Source: Acetobacterium sp. KB-1 (lineage in GTDB: Bacteria; Bacillota; Clostridia; Eubacteriales; Eubacteriaceae). Taken from it: 64,000 nucleotides of DNA. Positions 58,160 to 64,000 of this stretch are shown piece after piece. The number at the start of each line of letters is the position of its first letter. Position 1 is the stretch's first letter. The notes beneath the pieces were generated by a model. It was not told the origin of the DNA and searched no databases. It saw nothing but the letters and a program-made list of their open reading frames with translations. The stretch covers positions 2,961,176 through 3,025,175 of the forward strand of contig NZ_CP030040.1 in NCBI RefSeq assembly GCF_003260995.1, read 5' to 3'. Position numbers and translations under genes: made by a program.

Positions 58160-60565
58160 ATGAATCTTCAAAACGTTTTGCTAAATACCATCGTCTTTTC
58201 GTTGCCAATTATTGCTGTCATTTATATTTTTGTGGGAATCAAACTCTTAAAACAAAAAGTGGATGGACAGTTTAATTATTTTTCCGCCCTGATGTTTGCT
58301 GCAGCAATTTATGCATTGGGCTATTTTCTTTCACTTAATTCTCAAACAATCGAAATGATGATTTTTGCCAGAAATTTTGCCAACCTGGGTGTGATTTTTA
58401 TTCCAACATTTGGGATATTATTTGTTGCTCAATTTGTGAAAAAGAAAATACCGGGGAAGATTAAGTTTTTATTAGCTGCTGTATCTTGCTTTCTGTGGAC
58501 CATTTATATCACCAATCCCCTTCATCAGTTGGCTTTTAACTGGGTGGAACTGATAAAGGTCAATGGTTTTTCGGTCGCCAGTACCTCAAAAAACATCGGT
58601 TATTATCTGATTTTGGGTTATTATACTATTTTTATCGTCTTTACAATGATGGCATTGATGATGGCAATCAAAAAATCAACCTCCCGAAACCTGATAAAAA
58701 GCTATCGCTTTGTCCTTTTGACCACTCAGATCTCCTGGCTTGCAGTGCTGGTGATTCTGATTGGCCTTGATAAATACGTTGACCCCACCCCCGTGGTGAT
58801 TCTGGTGATTCTAGCCATGATCGGGGTGGATGAGGTTAAAAACGATCTGTTTGAGTTAGAAATAAATCGTTGGAAACAAACGTTTTGGAATCTTGGGGAG
58901 GTCGCATTTCTGATAAATTCCGACCGTGAGATTATTTGTATGAACCCCGTTGCTAGCCTTTTTTATGAGAAAAAAAAGGAAAATATCGCAGAAATCTTAG
59001 CGATTCTTGATCAGGGCGATCACAAACGAAAACCGGTAAAAATAAAAATCGGCAAGGATGACCGATGGCTCTATGTCAATAAGAACAATTTTGATACCAA
59101 GCGAAAGCTGGTAAGCTATATGCTGGTCGATTTTACCGAACGGCACCAGACTGAACTTGCCTTAAAAGAAAGTGAAGAACGTCACCGCTTATTAATTACC
59201 CAAATGTCTCAGGGGTTGGCAGTGCATGAGGTGCTCTTTGATAAGTCCGGAAGTCCGGTTGATTTTTTATACCTTGATGCCAATGATAGTTATGAAAAGC
59301 TGGTAGGCTTGAAGCGCCAGGAAATCATCGGAAAAACAGCGCTGGAGATAAAACCGGAGATGGATAAAAAATGGATAAAAAAATTCGGTCAGGTGGCGAT
59401 GACCGGCCAACCAATTACATTTGAACATTATGATAAATATGTGGATAAATATTTTGAAATGGTTGCCTATTCGCCCCGGTTTAAACAGTTTGCCGTGATT
59501 ATCTCGGATGTTACCGATCGAATACAAGCGGAGAAGGAAATTCGTTACCTCAGTTATCATGATTATCTGACCGGCCTCTATAACCGGCGGTTTTATGAAG
59601 AAGAACTAAAACGGTTGGACATGCCAGAAAATTTACCAATCACCCTGATCATGGCAGATGTCAATGGACTAAAGCTGATTAATGATTCGTTTGGCCATGT
59701 CATGGGAGATGAGCTCTTAAAAAAGTCGGCCCGGTTGATAAAAGAAGCGATTCCTGAAAACAATATTGTCGCCAGGTTAGGAGGAGATGAATTTATCGTG
59801 ATTCTGCCGCGGACCGATATTTTTCAGGCCGTTGATATCATCAATGATCTGAAAGCTAAAACCGCCAATCAAAAAATCGGTGCGTTTGAGATTTCCATTT
59901 CGTTTGGGTATGAAATCAAGGAAATGGAAGACCAGGATATCCAGGATATTTTTAAACGGGCAGAAGATGACATGTATCGGCATAAGCTTTATGAAAGTGC
60001 CAGCATCAAGAATAAAACCATTGAGCTGATTATGAATACCCTCTATGAAAAGAGCAGCCGCGAAATGCTTCATTCGAGGCGAGTAAGCGAACTCTGCAGA
60101 TCGATTGCTGTTGAGATGAACCTCAGCAAGGATGCAGTCAATCAGATTGGCACAGCCGGTTTGATGCATGATATTGGAAAAATGGGAATTGATGAGAGGA
60201 TATTGAATAAGCTTGGTCATCTGGACTTTGAGGAGTGGCAGGAAATGCAACGTCATCCGGAAATTGGCTATCGGATTCTGAGTTCTTCCAATGAATTTTC
60301 AGAAATGTCCAAGTATGTGTACCAACATCATGAACGCTGGGATGGGAAGGGTTATCCTAAAAAATTAAAGCGAGAGGAAATATCGATTCAGGCACGGATT
60401 ATTGGGGTGGCAGACGCCTACGATGCAATGACTGGTGATCGAACGTATCGCAAAGGGCTAACCCTAACAGAAGCGGTCAGTGAGTTAAAAAGAAATGCCG
60501 GCACGCAGTTTGATCCGGCAGTGACACGCATCTTTGTGGAAAAAGTTCTGGGTGAGAACTTTTAA
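58160..60565 (+). CDS. 7TM-PAS-GGDEF-HD-GYP c-di-GMP protein
   Basis: 801 residues. Seven or so N-terminal helices (1-225) match the 7TM sensor region of some histidine kinases (histidine kinase N-terminal 7TM), followed by a short PAS-like region (about 240-330), PAS (about 340-460), GGDEF with VARLGGDEFIVIL, and HD-GYP with MHDIGKMGIDERIL and QHHERWDGKGYP. The inhibitory RxxD is absent (ENNI). The start at ATG 58160 has AGGA five bases upstream. It is closely related to the 15027 protein. Confidence 0.9.
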   Translation: MNLQNVLLNTIVFSLPIIAVIYIFVGIKLLKQKVDGQFNYFSALMFAAAIYALGYFLSLNSQTIEMMIFARNFANLGVIFIPTFGILFVAQFVKKKIPGKIKFLLAAVSCFLWTIYITNPLHQLAFNWVELIKVNGFSVASTSKNIGYYLILGYYTIFIVFTMMALMMAIKKSTSRNLIKSYRFVLLTTQISWLAVLVILIGLDKYVDPTPVVILVILAMIGVDEVKNDLFELEINRWKQTFWNLGEVAFLINSDREIICMNPVASLFYEKKKENIAEILAILDQGDHKRKPVKIKIGKDDRWLYVNKNNFDTKRKLVSYMLVDFTERHQTELALKESEERHRLLITQMSQGLAVHEVLFDKSGSPVDFLYLDANDSYEKLVGLKRQEIIGKTALEIKPEMDKKWIKKFGQVAMTGQPITFEHYDKYVDKYFEMVAYSPRFKQFAVIISDVTDRIQAEKEIRYLSYHDYLTGLYNRRFYEEELKRLDMPENLPITLIMADVNGLKLINDSFGHVMGDELLKKSARLIKEAIPENNIVARLGGDEFIVILPRTDIFQAVDIINDLKAKTANQKIGAFEISISFGYEIKEMEDQDIQDIFKRAEDDMYRHKLYESASIKNKTIELIMNTLYEKSSREMLHSRRVSELCRSIAVEMNLSKDAVNQIGTAGLMHDIGKMGIDERILNKLGHLDFEEWQEMQRHPEIGYRILSSSNEFSEMSKYVYQHHERWDGKGYPKKLKREEISIQARIIGVADAYDAMTGDRTYRKGLTLTEAVSELKRNAGTQFDPAVTRIFVEKVLGENF

Positions 60566-60638
60566 ATAGACTGGTTTTAAGAAGTGTGAGTTAAGACAAC
60601 TAAATTAATCCCGTCGATAATGGTAAGATAAGCTGAAG

Positions 60639-60662
60639 GAGTCTGGAATCAGGCTCTTTTTT
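60639..60662 (+). terminator. Terminator after the 7TM-GGDEF-HD-GYP gene
   Basis: GAGTCTG pairs with CAGGCTC (one G-U) around GAAT, followed by T6. The inverted repeat GTGTAAAAT/ATTTTACAC (60663-60697) lies just beyond it. Confidence 0.75.
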
Positions 60663-60706
60663 GTGTAAAATTAACGCCGATATCATTGATTTTACACCCA
60701 ATTCGC

Positions 60707-60735
60707 TTCATATTAAGATTCATTTCTGATATAAT
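60707..60735 (+). promoter_or_regulatory. Promoter of uvsE
   Basis: TTCATA (60707-60712) and TATAAT (60730-60735) with a 17-base spacer. The leader to the uvsE ATG is about 135 bases. Confidence 0.65.
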
Positions 60736-60852
60736 GAAAAAATCATTTACAATAGTATTATCAAACCGATTTTGCCTGCGCAACAGCAGGGCATGTTGGA
60801 TCAGTTTTATGCTGCGGCTAAAAACTTTGGTGATCAGGTCATCTGTGAATAA
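60730..60852 (+). pseudogene. Possible gene remnant upstream of uvsE
   Basis: An open frame without a normal start codon reads protein-like (KPILPAQQQGMLDQFYAAAK, then NFGDQVICE, stop at 60850-60852). Its composition resembles the C-terminus of a soluble protein, while the overlapping frame continuous with uvsE is unlikely to be coding before 60878. It may be a remnant of a deleted gene or a chance ORF in the leader. Confidence 0.25.
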
Positions 60853-60877
60853 ATGGTCGATAGGAAAGAAGGTTGTT

Positions 60878-62137
60878 ATGAGGATAGGATACGCATGTTT
60901 AACGGTGGGAGTACCCAATACTGAACTTAAAACGTGCTTGCTTAAAAATGTTACCGATGAAAAATTGACGGAGTTGATCAAGCATAATTTAAATGCACTG
61001 GAAAATATGATTGACTACAATATTAATAACCGGGTTGAATTATTTAGAATCAGTTCATCCCTGATCCCCTTTGGATCAAATCCGGTTAACCGGATCATCT
61101 GGTGGGAAGTATTTGAAAAGCAGTTAAAAAAGATCGCAAAGAAAATAGCCAAAAGCGGGATGCGGGTTTCCATGCATCCGGGACAATACACCGTTTTAAA
61201 TTCACCCGATGAAAAGATCGTGTCTAACGCCATTGCCGACCTTAATTATCACGCCCGGATTATGGACAGCCTTGGGCTGGGGCCGGAGAATAAAATTATC
61301 CTCCACGTAGGTGGGGTTTATAATGATAAGAAACAGGCGATCAAACGATTTCTAAAAAATTATGATGGCTTGGATGAAACTGTCAAGAAACGACTGATCA
61401 TTGAAAATGATGATAAATCCTACACCATCAGTGATGTTGTAATCATTGGGAAAGCACTGGATATTCCGGTTGTCTTTGATAACCTCCATCATAAGGTGAA
61501 TCCCTGTGATACAAATCAGCCGGACACGTATTGGATCGATATTTGTAAAACCACCTGGAAAAGTCAGGATGGCAATCAGAAGATTCATTATTCCCAACAA
61601 AATCCCGAAAAAAAAACTGGTTCCCACTCTAAAACAATAGCGATAACAGCGTTTATGGCGTTCTATGAAGCGATAAAGGACAGAGATCTGGACATCATGC
61701 TGGAAGTCAAAGATAAAAATCTGTCGGCCATAAAATGTATCAATTGCACAATCGGGGAAAAAGAAATAAATCAATTAGAACATGAGTGGAGCAAGTATAA
61801 ATATGCCGTGCTGGAACGGTCCCCGCTTGACTATCTGGAGATTAGAAAACTACTTAATAACAAAGAGCGTTACCCCTGCATCGAGTTTTATAATCTTATT
61901 GAAACCTCTTTCCAGAAAGAAACGACGATTGGAAACTCCATTAACGTGGCCCAGCACATTTGGGGATATTTCAGAACCCTGGCATTGCCCAGTGAAAAGA
62001 AGTATTTTTTAAAATTGTTGGATCAATATGAGAAAGGGGAGGCTTCGATTAAAAAGGTAAAGAAAAATTTGTGGAAAATGACCGTTAAGTACGACCAGAC
62101 CTACCTGTTGGACTCCTACTATTATGTAATTATTTGA
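60878..62137 (+). CDS. uvsE: UV damage endonuclease (UvsE/UVDE)
   Basis: 419 residues, a TIM-barrel endonuclease that nicks DNA 5' of UV photoproducts. It opens with MRIGYACLTVGVPN, the family N-terminus, and has RISSSLIPFGSNP, SMHPGQYTVLNSP, HVGGVYNDKK, IENDD and FDNLHHKVN, with the metal-binding His, Glu and Asp residues. The C-terminal part (about 300-419) is longer than in short homologues. ATG 60878 follows AAGAAGG. In anaerobes it offers light-independent repair of photoproducts. Confidence 0.92.
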   Translation: MRIGYACLTVGVPNTELKTCLLKNVTDEKLTELIKHNLNALENMIDYNINNRVELFRISSSLIPFGSNPVNRIIWWEVFEKQLKKIAKKIAKSGMRVSMHPGQYTVLNSPDEKIVSNAIADLNYHARIMDSLGLGPENKIILHVGGVYNDKKQAIKRFLKNYDGLDETVKKRLIIENDDKSYTISDVVIIGKALDIPVVFDNLHHKVNPCDTNQPDTYWIDICKTTWKSQDGNQKIHYSQQNPEKKTGSHSKTIAITAFMAFYEAIKDRDLDIMLEVKDKNLSAIKCINCTIGEKEINQLEHEWSKYKYAVLERSPLDYLEIRKLLNNKERYPCIEFYNLIETSFQKETTIGNSINVAQHIWGYFRTLALPSEKKYFLKLLDQYEKGEASIKKVKKNLWKMTVKYDQTYLLDSYYYVII

Positions 62138-62204
62138 AAAAATAAAGTGGATTGTTTTTAAGTAAGGCTTAAATAATAAATGAGAAAGTGGTGTAGGAAA
62201 GATT

Positions 62205-63206
62205 ATGCTAACTGTCGAAATCAAAGAATTGATTGTGTATCTAAGGAATATTGTATCGGAAGAAAAACCGGATGATGGTTTTTTAGAAAAATACGGAGAT
62301 GATCCGGACTTTATTGAACTTGATAACGCAGCGCGGGAGATTCGAAACAACTGCAAAAAACACTTTGAAATGATCTTTGACTTGTTTCCTGACCCGACCA
62401 TTATTACGACTATGGATGAGGGCAAGCTATTGACCTATAATCAGGCCTTTTTAAAGCTGATCAAGACCCGGGGAAGGACAATTTTTGATGAGTCGGTAAA
62501 TATTTCTGATCTGTATTTCGAATTGGATAAGAGAGAGCAATTAGTTGCAGAATTAAAACGAACGGGTATCAGCGAAAATATGGAGATCATGGTTAAGGAT
62601 GTAAATGATGAAATGTTTGTCGGCCTGGTTTCGGCTCAGGCGATTAACATCGAAGGGACACCTCATATTCTGAGTGTAATTCGGGATATTACCGAAATTA
62701 AACGTTTAGAAGCTGAAATTAAACAGTTATCAATCAAGGATAAATTGACGCAGGTGTTTAATCGTCCTAAACTTGATACGTTTCTCCAATGCGAACTGGA
62801 ACGTTCTGAACGGACCAGGGCCCCTTTTTCAATCGTCCTGGTGGATGTCGATTCGCTCAGACAGATTAATGATACCTATGGAAATCCGGTCGGAGATAAA
62901 GTACTGGTGGCAATTGCCGATATCCTGAAACAAAATATTCGGGTGACGGATGTTGTTGGCAGATGGAGTGGTGAAGAATTTTTGATTATTCTACCCGATA
63001 CCGATAAAAAAGGGGCCGTAACCCTGGCGGAAAAGATTCGCACCATTGTTGAAAACACCAATTTTGAGACCGTTTTAAAGCTAACGTCGAGTTTTGGGGT
63101 ATCAACCTATCGTCAGGACTTGTTGCCGGCAACCCTGATTTCCAGAGCCCATGTGGCCCGGAGTCGGGCCAAAGAAAAAGGAAAAAACCGAGTGGAGTGG
63201 CAATAA
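62205..63206 (+). CDS. PAS-GGDEF diguanylate cyclase
   Basis: 333 residues, soluble. A helical N-terminus (1-55), a PAS domain (about 58-165, LTYNQAFLKLIKTRG, then ILSVIRDITEIKRLE) and a GGDEF domain (about 175-333). The active site reads GRWSGEEFLII, an SGEEF variant, and the inhibitory site RVTD is intact. It probably makes c-di-GMP. The gene for a response regulator starts 42 bases downstream, so the two may form one signalling unit. Confidence 0.9.
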   Translation: MLTVEIKELIVYLRNIVSEEKPDDGFLEKYGDDPDFIELDNAAREIRNNCKKHFEMIFDLFPDPTIITTMDEGKLLTYNQAFLKLIKTRGRTIFDESVNISDLYFELDKREQLVAELKRTGISENMEIMVKDVNDEMFVGLVSAQAINIEGTPHILSVIRDITEIKRLEAEIKQLSIKDKLTQVFNRPKLDTFLQCELERSERTRAPFSIVLVDVDSLRQINDTYGNPVGDKVLVAIADILKQNIRVTDVVGRWSGEEFLIILPDTDKKGAVTLAEKIRTIVENTNFETVLKLTSSFGVSTYRQDLLPATLISRAHVARSRAKEKGKNRVEWQ

Positions 63207-63248
63207 TTAAAGCGTCGAAATTAAAAATTGAATTTCTTGAGGTGACAG

Positions 63249-64000
63249 GTGGATACGAGGCAATTAAAGATTTTAGTGATTGATGACAACCGGGATAATG
63301 TGATTGTCTTAAAAGCTCTGATACAGGATGCATTTCCGGAAGTCCGGGTTTTAGCGGCTTTTGGTGGCAAGGCGGGATTTGATATGGCGGCATCGGAAGA
63401 TCCGGATGTTATTTTCATGGATATTATTATGCCGGAAATGGATGGCTTTGACGTCTGTCGACAATTAAAAGCCAGACCCGATCTGGCAGATATCCCGGTG
63501 GTTTTTGTGACGGCTTCCCGGGGCGATAAGGAACATCGAATTCTGGCGCTGGAATGCGGAGGGGAAGGGTTTTTATCCAAACCCTTTGATGAGCAGGAAC
63601 TGATTTCTCAAATTAGGGCAATGGAAAAGATCAGACGGGCCAATCTTCGTAAACGTAACGAAAAAAAGCGGCTTGATAACCGGGTCAGAAAACAAAATGC
63701 GGCATTAAAGGCGGCCCATGCCCGAACGCTGAAACTCCTTAAATCGCTGGAAAAGGAAAATGAAGCCAGGAAAAAAAGCGAAAAAGCTCTGGTTGAAGCT
63801 CAAAAGTTGGCGCGTTTAGGGAGTTATGAGTATCACTTGAAAAGCGGGGAAATCGGTTATTCGGAGGAAGTTTTAAATATCTTCGGAATCCACTCAGAGG
63901 AGCAAATCAGGACAAAAGAACAGTTAATCAGGCTGGTTCATCCAGACGACATTGCTTCTGTACTGGAAAATATTAAAAAGGTGATGTTAGAAAAATCCGC
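63249..64000 (+). CDS. Response regulator with PAS domain, truncated at window end
   Basis: About 250 residues are visible: a receiver domain (about 6-122) with acidic pair LVIDDNRDN, phospho-acceptor Asp58 in FMDIIMPEMDG and Lys in LSKPFDE; a long coiled coil (about 130-185, NEKKRLDNRVRKQNAALKAA); and the beginning of a PAS domain (LARLGSYEYHLKSGEIGYSE). The C-terminal output lies beyond the window; a kinase or GGDEF is plausible. GTG 63249 follows AGGTG. Confidence 0.85.
   Translation, partial: MDTRQLKILVIDDNRDNVIVLKALIQDAFPEVRVLAAFGGKAGFDMAASEDPDVIFMDIIMPEMDGFDVCRQLKARPDLADIPVVFVTASRGDKEHRILALECGGEGFLSKPFDEQELISQIRAMEKIRRANLRKRNEKKRLDNRVRKQNAALKAAHARTLKLLKSLEKENEARKKSEKALVEAQKLARLGSYEYHLKSGEIGYSEEVLNIFGIHSEEQIRTKEQLIRLVHPDDIASVLENIKKVMLEKS

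Noticed and set aside
1-64000. CRISPR arrays, tRNA or rRNA genes, prophage
   Set aside because: No regularly spaced direct repeats, no cloverleaf with CCA-type end, no conserved rRNA sequence and no phage structural genes were noticed by eye.

Overview
The window looks like a chromosomal segment of an acetogenic, low- to mid-GC Firmicute of the Acetobacterium/Eubacteriaceae type. This is inferred from a three-component corrinoid methyl-transfer operon of the O-demethylase kind, clostridial gene organisation, many c-di-GMP enzymes, and strong Shine-Dalgarno sites with T-tract terminators. I could not check the species. No rRNA, tRNA, CRISPR array or prophage was seen.

Layout. 1-2016: end of a FecCD/FecE/periplasmic-binding-type uptake operon (iron complex or corrinoid). 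2030-4115: a complete IS1182-type insertion sequence with perfect 28-bp ends, abutting the promoter and probable riboswitch leader of yjdF. 4785-7657: thioredoxin, then a LytTR/DUF3021/serine-hydrolase operon. 7729-9733: a Crp/Fnr regulator and a GNAT acetyltransferase. 9779-11462 (minus): a ferredoxin/CcdA/TlpA/small membrane protein redox operon. 11798-14961: a TPP riboswitch with terminator controlling thiM-thiE-HAD-thiD (thiamine salvage). 15027-18707: a large PAS-GGDEF-HD-GYP protein and a DMT exporter with a histidine-rich tail. 18806-21692: a promoter flanked by two palindromic operators driving methyl-THF methyltransferase, corrinoid protein and a UroD-type methyltransferase. 21930-26757: an HD-GYP response regulator next to a giant hybrid histidine kinase. 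26758-34005: a long structured leader ending in a terminator, then the polyamine operon speD-speA-speE-speB-CANSDH-nspC, which appears to encode two spermidine routes. 34117-35104: a methyltransferase and a thioesterase. 35167-38607 (minus): a Trk potassium system with an extra 33-residue membrane ORF. 38815-41379: a flavoprotein and a DUF pair. 41417-41570: a promoter-terminator pair with no gene. 41745-50089: a TPR protein and kdpFABCDE. 50309-56856: GGDEF/HD-GYP/EAL proteins and an iron alcohol dehydrogenase. 56948-64000: cupin, CDGSH Fe-S protein, another 7TM-GGDEF-HD-GYP protein, UV endonuclease uvsE, a PAS-GGDEF protein and a truncated response regulator.

Themes. Potassium is covered by two systems (Trk and Kdp). 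Signalling is dominated by c-di-GMP: five proteins carry HD-GYP domains, one is EAL/GGDEF, and one is PAS-GGDEF. RNA-based control is prominent: TPP riboswitch, probable yjdF riboswitch, and an unclassified leader of the polyamine operon. The most promising undescribed elements are that polyamine leader, the orphan transcript at about 41452-41570, the Trk-associated 33-residue protein, and the paired operators at the methyltransferase operon. Function assignments come from motifs read by eye; no database search was possible.
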